Below, one piece after another: positions 7,190-13,680 of a DNA stretch of 32,171 nucleotides. Every line of letters begins with the position of its first letter. The stretch's first letter is position 1. Location of the stretch: positions 1 through 32,171 of the forward strand of contig CAJJZP010000023.1 in assembly GCA_905197665.1 (NCBI GenBank), given 5' to 3'. This stretch comes from an uncultured Collinsella sp. GTDB taxonomy: Bacteria; Actinomycetota; Coriobacteriia; Coriobacteriales; Coriobacteriaceae. The notes beneath the pieces were generated by a model that saw only the letters and a list, made by a program, of their open reading frames with translations, was not told the origin of the DNA and searched no databases. Made by a program: the position numbers and the translations under genes.

Positions 7190-7801
7190 CTAGCTATTAA
7201 ACCCATTAAACTTTAGATAGCTCATCAGGTACGCCTTCGAAACGAAGGATGAAACCGCACTGCGCACAAGCAGCGACTCACGCGTTACCTGATGCGCCGT
7301 ATCGGGAACCGGCGTCTGCTCGACGGAAAACGCCGAACGAATCGATGCCTCGAGCTGATCGACCACATAATCGAAGGCCGTCGGGGCATCGTAGCTCAAA
7401 CGCTGAATGTTAAAGAGTGCCTGCACCGCAGCAATAGGTAACACCTGCTTAAAGAGGCAGATAGCGATCAGGCGGGCAATCTGCTCGCGGCTATATTGCT
7501 TTTTGACCGGAGCAGGCACCAGGCCGACCTTCACGTAGTTATTGATCATCGATGGCGTAATGACAGGGTGCTCAACGCAAATGGACAGCGGCTCCATCCA
7601 CAGCGCAACATACTCAATGACCTGGTCGCGGTAGAGCGTCACATTGGGCAACTGGTTATAGCGCGGCAGACTCAACGTATTGAGTTTACGCACGATATCG
7701 GACTGAATGAATGCATCGGGTAGCACCGTGGGCTGAATATCCTCAGGCTTAATACTGACCGACGAATCGGACATCGGAATAACGTGTTTAACGTGGTTCA
7801 T
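7190..7801 (-). CDS. DUF1836 family protein
   Basis: A 203-residue protein with the DUF1836 core: ITPSMINNYVKVGLVPAPV, then KKQYSREQIARLIAICLFKQ, then VLPIAAVQALF (about 81-130). The first part looks like a MerR-type helix-turn-helix that reads 'pick an N-terminal Y and a basic patch', so DNA binding is plausible, but no function is established for the family. The frame is open to 7963, but I place the start at 7801 because GGAGGA lies 5 bp before that ATG and because the longer form would read through the trxB terminator and this gene's own promoter. It follows trxB on the same strand but is separated by that terminator. Confidence 0.8.
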   Translation of the reverse strand: MNHVKHVIPMSDSSVSIKPEDIQPTVLPDAFIQSDIVRKLNTLSLPRYNQLPNVTLYRDQVIEYVALWMEPLSICVEHPVITPSMINNYVKVGLVPAPVKKQYSREQIARLIAICLFKQVLPIAAVQALFNIQRLSYDAPTAFDYVVDQLEASIRSAFSVEQTPVPDTAHQVTRESLLVRSAVSSFVSKAYLMSYLKFNGFNS

Positions 7802-7825
7802 AAAGGTCCTCCGTTCATTTTCTAT

Positions 7826-7853
7826 ATTGTATTCTAGGTTATCTAGTTTTGCA
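7826..7853 (-). promoter_or_regulatory. Probable promoter with near-palindrome upstream of the DUF1836 gene
   Basis: On the minus strand TACAAT (7826-7831) is a good -10; the -35 region TGCAAA (7848-7853) is poor with a 16-bp spacer. The 13-bp near-palindrome CTAGGTTATCTAG at 7834-7846 fills the spacer, the position of an operator; autoregulation is possible but unproven. Confidence 0.45.
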
Positions 7854-7869
7854 TACCACATAGCCGGCA

Positions 7870-7915
7870 AGTAAAAGTGGTTGGACAACACATTGATGTA
7901 TCGTCCAACCACTTT
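7870..7915 (-). terminator. Terminator of trxB
   Basis: AAAGTGGTTGGAC (7874-7886) and GTCCAACCACTTT (7903-7915) are exact 13-bp arms. Read on the minus strand the hairpin ends in TTTTACTT, and it begins about 40 bp after the trxB stop. Confidence 0.85.
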
Positions 7916-7955
7916 GTGTAAAGATAGCAACCTTACATAAGATATATTATCGTAC

Positions 7956-8894
7956 TTATCCACGGAGAAACGCGTATGCGCTCGTTGCTGCTATGGCTCC
8001 ATCCGAAACAGCGGTCACAACCTGGCGTAAACGTTTGGAACGGATATCGCCAGCGGCAAATAAGCCAGGCGTGCGGGTGGCCATCGATTCGTCGGTCACA
8101 ATACCGCCGTCGGACGCCAAATCTACCAGATGCTCTACAAGCTCAGTATGGGGCTGCGTGCCAGCAAAGACAAAAATGCCAAACGAACCAGGATCAAAGG
8201 ACTCAGTGTGCATTTCACTAGTCGCATTGTCCTTGAACGTGATTGTCGTGGGCATCGATTCACCAGAAAGCTCAACAATACTAGTTTGGTACCTAACTGA
8301 AATATTATCTTTTGCGAGCACCTTTTGAACCACGCCATCGGGGGCACGGAACTGATCGCGGCGCAAGACGATGGTCACGCTGCTGGCGATTTCTGACAAG
8401 AACAGGGCTTCCTCGCAGGCAGCATTGCCGCCACCGATAACATAGACCTGTTTACCGCGAAAGAACATGCCATCGCACGTCGCGCAATACGAAACGCCAC
8501 GACCGCGATACGTATCCTCGCCAACAAAACCAGCAGATCGCGGCGTTGCCCCCATGCAAGCGATAACACTCGAGGCCAGCGTATCGCCCATATCGTGATG
8601 CACCGTAAACAGCGCTTTATCGGCATCGTAATCGATACCCGTAACCATGCTCCATGCAACCTGTGCTCCCAGGCCCTCTGCATGCTGCTGAAAACGCTCG
8701 CCGAGTTCGGCGCCACTCAAGAGCGGAATACCCGGATAGTTCTCGACCTCATTGGTTGTGGCGATCTGCCCTCCCGACATGCCCTGTTCAATCACGGTCG
8801 TCGTTAGGTTGGCACGAGCAGCGTAAATGGCGGCAGCATAGCCCGCGGGGCCGCCACCGATAATCGCAACATCGATCGGCTGATGGGTAGTCAT
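7956..8894 (-). CDS. trxB: Thioredoxin reductase
   Basis: A 312-residue FAD- and NADPH-dependent flavoenzyme that reduces thioredoxin. The FAD-binding GGGPAG is at 13-18, the redox-active pair C137/C140 is in CATCDG, the NADPH-binding GGGNAA follows near residue 160, and the C-terminal FAD contact reads FAAGDIR then RQVVTAVSDGAIAA. I use the ATG at 8894, since AGGAGGT stands 6 bp before it; the frame runs 25 codons further up without another ribosome site. The next minus-strand gene is behind a terminator, so trxB is probably alone on its message. No thioredoxin gene is adjacent. Confidence 0.93.
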   Translation of the reverse strand: MTTHQPIDVAIIGGGPAGYAAAIYAARANLTTTVIEQGMSGGQIATTNEVENYPGIPLLSGAELGERFQQHAEGLGAQVAWSMVTGIDYDADKALFTVHHDMGDTLASSVIACMGATPRSAGFVGEDTYRGRGVSYCATCDGMFFRGKQVYVIGGGNAACEEALFLSEIASSVTIVLRRDQFRAPDGVVQKVLAKDNISVRYQTSIVELSGESMPTTITFKDNATSEMHTESFDPGSFGIFVFAGTQPHTELVEHLVDLASDGGIVTDESMATRTPGLFAAGDIRSKRLRQVVTAVSDGAIAATSAYAFLRG

Positions 8895-9012
8895 GAAAAG
8901 ACCTCCTGTCGAAAGATTGGCGTTCTTTGCGCTCATACCCAAATTTACGTGAACATGACACTCATGCACTACAATGATAAATCCGAGTTACAACGTCGAA
9001 GGGGAGTTATCG
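8895..9012. promoter_or_regulatory. Divergent promoter region, trxB and glycosyltransferase
   Basis: On the plus strand TACAAT at 8970-8975 is a good -10 for the glycosyltransferase, but no good -35 is at the right distance. On the minus strand TGTCAT and TATGAG with a 17-bp spacer form a weak candidate for trxB. No clear operator repeat was seen. Confidence 0.4.
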
Positions 9013-10314
9013 ATGGATCAGGCGCAGACGAGCGACGACGCTCCCCTGCTCACGCACAGCACTCCCCAATCGGAGCAAACAGCGCTCTTGGCTCAGCTAA
9101 AACCTCTCGTGACCATCGTGCACGCCTCGGTCGGCTCGGGCCACAAGGCCGCCGCAAATGCAATTGCGCAGGCGTTCGACCTCATTCGCGGCACCAGCGG
9201 CATCCCCGAGGATGTTGAGATTGAAGTCCTCGATATCCTTGATTTTGGACGCATTAGATTCGACGGCAATAAGACCGCGGCATCTTTTACGGGAGCCACG
9301 CGCCCCATCTACGACCTGACCTGGCGATATACGCTTACGGGACATCTTCTCTGGGGTGGAGGCACGGCATGGTCGCGAATCATGTTCCCCGCCTTCAACG
9401 AATATATTCGTAGCCGTAGGCCCATAGCCGTGGTCGCAACGCACATCACAGCAGCCAATGTTGCCGTGGGTGCCCGCGTAATTACGGGTATCGATTATCC
9501 GGTCATCTGTGTGCCGACCGACTACGAAGTCGAGGGCTGGTGGCCCCACAAGGACACCGATCTATTCTGTGTTGCCAACGAATTTATGGCCGAAACGCTG
9601 CGTCCGCGCAAGGTGCTCGAGACAAAGATTCGCATTACCGGCATTCCTATTCGCGCCGGATTCGACACGGATTACGATCGCGAAGAAGAGCTAGCTAAGT
9701 TCAACCTCCCCACCGACAAGACCGTCGTGCTGGTAATGGCCGGTGCCAGCTTGCCTCAACCGTACGTTCGCTTTCGCGCGGAGATGGACCGCACCCTCCC
9801 CTTCCTACGCAGTTTCGAAGACATGCACTTTGTCTTTTTGCCGGGCAAGGATAAGGAATACGCCGCCCGCCTCAAGACACTCTTCGATGCCATGAAGCTC
9901 GAAAATGTCACGGTTCTTGACTATGTCGACGATATGGCGGCCCTTATGCACGGCTGCGACCTGGCAATTCTCAAATCGGGCGGACTCACCGTCACCGAGT
10001 GCCTATGCGCACATCTGCCGATGATCCTGCTGGGCAAATCATACGGCCAGGAAAAGGCCAACACCACGATGCTCACCGGCATGGGCGCCAGCATGCACGT
10101 CACCACGGCACGAGAGCTCATCGTAACCCTGCGCCACCTGCACGACCATCCCGAATCACTCAAAGCCCTACTCATCAACGGCGAAGTACTACGCCGCCCC
10201 CACGCAGCCGAAGACATAGCCATCGCAACCATGGAGCTCGTAGGCAAACCCCAAAAGCGCAAACGAGCCTTCTGCCGCTTCTACTGGGGCGGCAAGCCTG
10301 CGCATATCCGCTAG
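9013..10314 (+). CDS. MGDG-synthase/MurG-like glycosyltransferase (GT28)
   Basis: A 433-residue enzyme likely to add sugar to diacylglycerol or a related lipid at the inner face of the membrane. The N-terminal MGDG-synthase motif is HASVGSGH at 37-44, and the C-terminal half has GASLPQPYVRF, then the nucleotide-sugar pocket LKSGGLTVTECLCAHLPMIL and GKSYGQEKAN. This matches processive diacylglycerol glucosyltransferases (UgtP/YpfP) and plant MGDG synthases. The ATG at 9013 follows GGGGAG by 6 bp. The protein ends in a basic tail (KRKRAF). Lipid identity and sugar donor are not readable. No terminator lies right after it; the repeat block at 10329 begins 15 bp downstream. Confidence 0.85.
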   Translation: MDQAQTSDDAPLLTHSTPQSEQTALLAQLKPLVTIVHASVGSGHKAAANAIAQAFDLIRGTSGIPEDVEIEVLDILDFGRIRFDGNKTAASFTGATRPIYDLTWRYTLTGHLLWGGGTAWSRIMFPAFNEYIRSRRPIAVVATHITAANVAVGARVITGIDYPVICVPTDYEVEGWWPHKDTDLFCVANEFMAETLRPRKVLETKIRITGIPIRAGFDTDYDREEELAKFNLPTDKTVVLVMAGASLPQPYVRFRAEMDRTLPFLRSFEDMHFVFLPGKDKEYAARLKTLFDAMKLENVTVLDYVDDMAALMHGCDLAILKSGGLTVTECLCAHLPMILLGKSYGQEKANTTMLTGMGASMHVTTARELIVTLRHLHDHPESLKALLINGEVLRRPHAAEDIAIATMELVGKPQKRKRAFCRFYWGGKPAHIR

Positions 10315-10328
10315 CATTGGATTGTCCC

Positions 10329-10430
10329 CTGCTCGGCGGGAGCCGCCCATATATCATTCCATGCTCAAACATTCTCGCTGCGCTGCGAAACTGCGCGTGG
10401 AACGATATATGGACGGCTCCCGCCGAGCAG
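10329..10430 (-). repeat. Structured repeat, copy A
   Basis: Arms 10329-10361 and 10398-10430 are 33 nt each and pair over their whole length except at 10346/10413 and 10356/10403. Both exceptions become G-U pairs if the minus strand is the RNA. The tip, read on the minus strand, holds the segments CGCGCAGTTTCGCAGCG and GAATGTTTGAGCATGG that recur in copy B. The outer arm sequence (CTGCTCGGCGGGAGCCG) is not shared with copy B. Confidence 0.85.
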
Positions 10431-10510
10431 CTACGTTTACGCACTAGCAGCTACACCAGATTCCCTACCATTAGAACCTGCTAAGGCGATACCAGAAAAT
10501 ATAAAAACAG

Positions 10511-10555
10511 TAAGCCGATGCGACAAAGGAGGTGTCCCTTTATCGCATCGGCTTA
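10511..10555. terminator. Hairpin terminator, probably for the dut transcript
   Basis: TAAGCCGATGCGA (10511-10523) pairs exactly with TCGCATCGGCTTA (10543-10555), continued inside by AAAGG/CCTTT around a 7-nt loop. On the minus strand it is followed by CTGTTTTTATATTTT, so it fits as the end of the minus-strand nrdR-dut message. On the plus strand a long T-run starts 14 bp later, so some action on the glycosyltransferase message is possible. Confidence 0.7.
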
Positions 10556-10591
10556 TTAGAAGAGTAAATATTTTTTTCAAGCGAGTAGCCG

Positions 10592-10694
10592 CCCGCCCGT
10601 CTCTCACACATATCGTTCCACGCGCAGTTTCGCAGCGAGCGAAGCGAAGCGAAAATGTTTGAGCATGGAATGATATGTGTGAGAGACGGGCGGG
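10592..10694 (+). repeat. Structured repeat, copy B
   Basis: Arms 10592-10620 and 10666-10694 (29 nt each) pair throughout, with one G-T pair at 10615/10671, which is a G-U wobble if the plus strand is the RNA. The tip repeats the core of copy A (ATATCGTTCCACGCGCAG on the 5' side, AATGTTTGAGCATGGAATG on the 3' side) but its outer arms (CCCGCCCGTCTCTCACAC) differ completely while remaining self-complementary. The loop contains three tandem GCGAA units. Orientation is opposite to copy A. Confidence 0.85.
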
Positions 10695-10757
10695 AGGGAT
10701 ACGAGCGCCCCCGCGAGAATGTTTGAGCACGGGATGATATATAGGCCCCTCCCACTG
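10692..10757 (+). repeat. Structured repeat, partial copy C
   Basis: GCGAGAATGTTTGAGCACGG at 10713-10732 and the following GATGATATATAGG repeat the 3' half of copies A and B. The expected 5' core is missing: the segment before it is only about 20 nt. The outermost bases can still pair (GGGAGGG 10692-10698 with CCCTCCC 10747-10753), so it looks like a copy with an internal deletion, abutting copy B. Confidence 0.65.
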
Positions 10758-10775
10758 GTGAGCGGACGATTGAGT

Positions 10776-11219
10776 TTAAGCGACGCCGCTGGAGCCGAAG
10801 CCTCCTTTGCCTCGATCGGTTTCGTCTAGTTCTTCTACTTCTACGAGGTTGACCGTAGGGACTTCTTGAATGACAAGCTGGGCGATGCGGTCGCCTTTGT
10901 TGATTTGGATGTTGTTCGTGGGGTCTAGGTTAATGAGGATGACTTTGAGCTCTCCTCGGTAGTGGGCGTCGATGAGGCCCGGCGTGTTGACTATAGACAG
11001 GCCCTGCTTGATGGCCAAGCCGCTGCGGGGCTGGACGAAGCCGGCGTAGCCATCGGGCAGGGCGATGGCCAGCCCCGTAGAGACCAGACGGCGTTCGAAG
11101 GGCTTCAGGACGCAGTCCTCGTTGGAGCGCAAATCCAAGCCGGCATCAGTGGGATGGGCGTATTTGGGAAGCTCAACGGTGGGATCGAGACGCTTTATGT
11201 TGACGGTAATGTTGGACAT
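10776..11219 (-). CDS. dut: dUTP diphosphatase
   Basis: Hydrolyses dUTP to dUMP and pyrophosphate, keeping uracil out of DNA and supplying dUMP for thymidylate synthesis. All five motifs of the trimeric dUTPase family are visible in the 147 residues: DAGLDL (25-30), PRSGLA (64-69), GLIDAHYRGE with catalytic D84 (81-90), RIAQLVIQ, and the C-terminal GKGGFGSSG arm that closes over the active site. The start has AAGGTGAT just before it. It begins 4 bp after the nrdR stop, so a regulator of nucleotide reduction and a dNTP-pool enzyme share a message. Confidence 0.95.
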   Translation of the reverse strand: MSNITVNIKRLDPTVELPKYAHPTDAGLDLRSNEDCVLKPFERRLVSTGLAIALPDGYAGFVQPRSGLAIKQGLSIVNTPGLIDAHYRGELKVILINLDPTNNIQINKGDRIAQLVIQEVPTVNLVEVEELDETDRGKGGFGSSGVA

Positions 11220-11223
11220 GGAA

Positions 11224-11667
11224 TCACCTTAGCTTGTCGAGCTCTTGCAGAAACTCATCGACGTCTTTGAAATCGCGGTAGACCGAGGCAAAGCGGATGT
11301 ACGCCACCTTGTCAATCTTGGCCAAGCGCTTGAGCACCATGTCACCCAACTCATGGGACGTGACGGCCGTCAGTGTGCGAGAGCGCAGCTCGACCTCGAT
11401 GTCGTCGATAATCTCATTGAGCTTCTTAGTGTCGATATCGCGCTTGATGGTGGCGCGCATCAAGCCAACGAGCAGCTTATTGCGATCGAACCGCTGCTTG
11501 GTTCCGTCTGACTTAATGACCTCGATTGGGTCTTCGCATCGCTCGAACGTTGTAAAGCGGTAGTTACACGAGCAACATTCGCGACGGCGCTTAATGGTGT
11601 TATTTGACTCCTGCATACGGGAATCAACGACGCGGGTATGTGCCTTGCCACATTTGGGACAGCGCAT
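11224..11667 (-). CDS. nrdR: Transcriptional repressor NrdR
   Basis: A 147-residue zinc-ribbon and ATP-cone repressor of ribonucleotide reductase genes that senses ATP/dATP. The zinc ribbon has C3/C6 (MRCPKCG) and C31/C34-type cysteines (ECCSCNYRF); the ATP-cone runs from about 49 to 139 (VIKSDGTKQRFDRNKLLVGL onward). AGGAGGT lies just before the ATG. In Mycobacterium and Corynebacterium nrdR is next to a LysM/division-inhibitor gene and divergent lexA, the order seen here. No NrdR box or reductase gene was seen in the window. Confidence 0.95.
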   Translation of the reverse strand: MRCPKCGKAHTRVVDSRMQESNNTIKRRRECCSCNYRFTTFERCEDPIEVIKSDGTKQRFDRNKLLVGLMRATIKRDIDTKKLNEIIDDIEVELRSRTLTAVTSHELGDMVLKRLAKIDKVAYIRFASVYRDFKDVDEFLQELDKLR

Positions 11668-11718
11668 GGTACCTCCTCTTAAACGATAACAAGGGTACCA
11701 TGCGCAGCGCGATAATGA

Positions 11719-12171
11719 TTACGAACGAGTAGGAACCTTAAGATGCGCACCGGCGGCGAGCGAACCATGCTCCAGATGATTGACGTTACGGATCATGTCG
11801 GAAGTCTCTTGCGTGGAAAGGCCTTCGATTGGATATTCCTCGGCAAGAGACCAAAGAGAATCGCCAGGCTGAACGCGAATGGTCTCGTAGGTAACGTTGG
11901 AAACGGACTCGGCATACGCGGCGTGACGAGCGCTAAAGACCGACATAGCGAGGACAAAGAAGAGCGTAAGCGCAACGGCAACGGCGACAATCGTCGGAAC
12001 CTTCAGGGCAACGCGAGCCGGCGCGACTACAGCCTGTTGATTGCGAGCAGGCTTTACGGTCAAAGGCTGAAAGCCGGAGCGGCCACCCTGAACAACCGTA
12101 AAAGTGGGTTCTGCAGGCGTCTCGAGCTTAAGGGCAAGGTTTCCCTGGACCATATTCGTTGCGTTCATCAT
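11719..12171 (-). CDS. LysM membrane protein, probable SOS cell-division inhibitor (YneA/DivS/ChiZ-like)
   Basis: A 150-residue protein with a cytoplasmic N-terminal region, one membrane span (about 60-79, TIVAVAVALTLFFVLAMSVF) and an outside LysM domain (about 96-147, opening IRVQPGDSLWSLAEEY). In Bacillus (yneA), Corynebacterium (divS) and Mycobacterium (Rv2719c/chiZ), small LysM or membrane proteins divergent from lexA block division during DNA damage. Position, size, topology and a LexA box in the promoter spacer all fit that role here; the function itself is inferred. AGGAGA precedes the start; a second ATG is the next codon. It is first in a minus-strand run with nrdR and dut, so those may also rise in the SOS response. 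Confidence 0.8.
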   Translation of the reverse strand: MMNATNMVQGNLALKLETPAEPTFTVVQGGRSGFQPLTVKPARNQQAVVAPARVALKVPTIVAVAVALTLFFVLAMSVFSARHAAYAESVSNVTYETIRVQPGDSLWSLAEEYPIEGLSTQETSDMIRNVNHLEHGSLAAGAHLKVPTRS

Positions 12172-12238
12172 GTTCTCCTCTCGCGTGTTTTGCTGAGAAC
12201 AGTTTTATCAAGCCGCGCGGACAAAAATGTCTAGCGCG

Positions 12239-12252
12239 AGAACGAATGTTCG
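12239..12252. promoter_or_regulatory. LexA box 1
   Basis: AGAACGAATGTTCG contains a perfect GAAC-N4-GTTC palindrome, the Gram-positive SOS box. It ends 2 bp before TATTAT (12255-12260), a candidate -10 for lexA on the plus strand; the matching -35 is poor. Confidence 0.85.
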
Positions 12253-12258
12253 GTTATT

Positions 12259-12286
12259 ATTATCTTCGAACAGTTGTTCCTGTCAA
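12259..12286 (-). promoter_or_regulatory. Promoter of the LysM gene, overlapped by a LexA box
   Basis: On the minus strand TTGACA (12281-12286, perfect) and GATAAT (12259-12264) are 16 bp apart. LexA box 2 (12267-12280) fills the spacer exactly, so LexA binding would block RNA polymerase. Confidence 0.8.
12267..12280. promoter_or_regulatory. LexA box 2
   Basis: CGAACAGTTGTTCC: perfect GAAC-N4-GTTC core. Its start is exactly 28 bp after that of box 1, and it lies between the -35 and -10 of the LysM gene promoter. Confidence 0.85.
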
Positions 12287-12294
12287 GCAAAATT

Positions 12295-12308
12295 CGAACA
12301 TTTGTTTG
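12295..12308. promoter_or_regulatory. LexA box 3 (one mismatch)
   Basis: CGAACATTTGTTTG: GAAC-N4-GTTT, one base from a perfect core. It is again exactly 28 bp after the previous box and falls in the lexA leader, 23 bp before the lexA start codon. Confidence 0.7.
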
Positions 12309-12331
12309 ACATGGGTAGAGAGGATGCCCTG

Positions 12332-12976
12332 ATGGCTCGCAAAATTACCAAGCGTCAGCAGCAAATTTACGACTTCATCAAGGAATATCAGCAGGAGAAG
12401 GGTTATCCGCCCAGCGTGCGCGAGATGGCTTCTGCCGTGGGCCTTTCCTCCCCCAGCACTGTGCACGCCCATCTATCTGCCCTGGAGGCGCGCGGGCTAC
12501 TCAAGCGCGATGCCACCAAACCGCGCGCCCTGGAACTCTTTAACGAGGACGGTTCCTCTGTCTCAATTTCTAAATCTGACGAGCCCACCGCACCTCGCGG
12601 AACGGTCTCGCTACCGCTCGTTGGTCGCGTCGCGGCAGGGATTCCCATTCTGGCCGAGCAGAATATTGAAGACACGTTTACTATCCCGACCGAAATCGCC
12701 ACTGATCAGGGTTCCTTTATCCTTGAGGTGCATGGGAGCTCAATGATCAATGTCGGCATCTTCAATGGCGATTACATCATCGTCCGTGAACAAAAGAGTG
12801 CCATGAACGGCGAAATTGTCGTGGCCATGATTGATGGTTCAGCGACCGTCAAGACGTTCTACAAGGAGCAGGGGCGTGTGCGCTTGCAGCCCGAGAACGA
12901 CACCATGGAACCTATCTATGCAACGAATCCCGTTATCCTGGGCAAAGTCGTCGGCTTGATGCGCCGGTTCTCGTAA
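12332..12976 (+). CDS. lexA: SOS repressor LexA
   Basis: A 214-residue repressor that represses DNA-damage genes and cuts itself when RecA filaments form. The N-terminal winged helix is at about 1-66 (RQQQIYDFIKEY, PPSVREMASAVGL, STVHAHLSALEARG). The self-cleavage site is A102-G103 in VGRVAAGIPI, and the catalytic dyad is S137 (GSSM) and K174 (ATVKTF). I place the start at the ATG at 12332, preceded by AGAGAGGA; the frame is open back to 12227 but that would run through the LexA boxes. Its last base is the first base of the next start codon (TAATG), so the acyltransferase gene is coupled to it and probably under LexA control. Confidence 0.95.
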   Translation: MARKITKRQQQIYDFIKEYQQEKGYPPSVREMASAVGLSSPSTVHAHLSALEARGLLKRDATKPRALELFNEDGSSVSISKSDEPTAPRGTVSLPLVGRVAAGIPILAEQNIEDTFTIPTEIATDQGSFILEVHGSSMINVGIFNGDYIIVREQKSAMNGEIVVAMIDGSATVKTFYKEQGRVRLQPENDTMEPIYATNPVILGKVVGLMRRFS

Positions 12977-13680
12977 TGCAAAAACGCATAACCATATTTG
13001 ATACCGTCCGCGGGTTTACGATGATTTCTATGGCAGGTTTTCACGCTTGCTATGATCTCGCCTACCTGTACGGCTGGGATATGCCCTGGTTTACCCAGTC
13101 AGTCTTTCAAGACATCTGGCGCGCCAGCATCAGCTGGGTATTTTTGTTTATCGCCGGTTGGATGTGCACCCTTTCGCGCAACAATATCAAACGTGCCGCC
13201 AAATACGCCTTAGCAGCACTCGTTGTCTGGTTGGCAACAACACTTGTCTCAGTCGACGATTCGGTTAATTTTGGCATCATCTACTGCATGGCCGCATGCA
13301 CCGGCATCGTGGCGTTGACCGATCCCGTCCTTAAGAAGATAACGGCGAGATGGGGCATGCCCCTATGCCTTATGTTGTTCGCAATCACCTGGAGCATCCC
13401 CAAAACGATCTACCCTGTCCCCTACCTGGCGTGGCTGGGATTTCCGAGCCCTGGGTTTATCTCAGGTGATTACTACCCCATCATCCCGTTTATCTTTATG
13501 TATCTTGCAGGATACTTCGCCGCACACATAGCGCAGGGAATCGATAAGACCGTCCCTAGCTGGGCCTACGCCAACCCCCTGCCGGCGCTCGCCAGCCTTG
13601 GACGTCACGCTCTCCCCTTTTATCTGCTGCATCAGCCCATCATTCTGGGCATTTTGGAGCTCGTCTACTCGGTGCGATAA
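12976..13680 (+). CDS. DUF1624 / heparan-alpha-glucosaminide N-acetyltransferase-like membrane protein
   Basis: A 234-residue membrane protein with about seven spans. The N-terminal RITIFDTVRGFTMISMAGFH has the family's D-x-x-RG and the following membrane His, thought to be involved in acetyl transfer in the HGSNAT/DUF1624 group; the C-terminal region has LGRHALPFYLLHQPIILGIL, a typical last-span motif of membrane acyltransferases. The acceptor is unknown. The start codon overlaps the lexA stop by one base. Its 3' end overlaps the hflX coding region by 16 bp on the opposite strand. If co-transcribed with lexA, a membrane or cell-wall sugar acetylation step may be tied to the SOS response, which is speculative. 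Confidence 0.8.
   Translation: MQKRITIFDTVRGFTMISMAGFHACYDLAYLYGWDMPWFTQSVFQDIWRASISWVFLFIAGWMCTLSRNNIKRAAKYALAALVVWLATTLVSVDDSVNFGIIYCMAACTGIVALTDPVLKKITARWGMPLCLMLFAITWSIPKTIYPVPYLAWLGFPSPGFISGDYYPIIPFIFMYLAGYFAAHIAQGIDKTVPSWAYANPLPALASLGRHALPFYLLHQPIILGILELVYSVR

Larger units (their letters stand above)
10315..10775. other. Non-coding region with structured repeats
   Basis: A 461-bp gap between two genes whose 3' ends face each other. It contains hairpin element A (10329-10430), a terminator-like hairpin (10511-10555), hairpin element B (10592-10694) and a partial element C (10692-10757), listed separately. The stretch 10431-10510 shows nothing recognisable. Short reading frames here have no ribosome sites and cross the palindromes, so I call no gene. 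Confidence 0.8.

Noticed and set aside
10626..10652. GCGAA tandem units as a possible CRISPR or minisatellite
   Set aside because: Only three 5-bp units inside the loop of repeat copy B; there are no spacers or repeat array.
10437..10755. Short minus-strand frames across the repeat block as genes
   Set aside because: They differ in frame, cross the palindromes and terminator, and lack ribosome sites.
12227..12331. N-terminal extension of LexA
   Set aside because: The extended frame contains the LexA boxes and the divergent promoter; the start at 12332 matches the family N-terminus and has a ribosome site.
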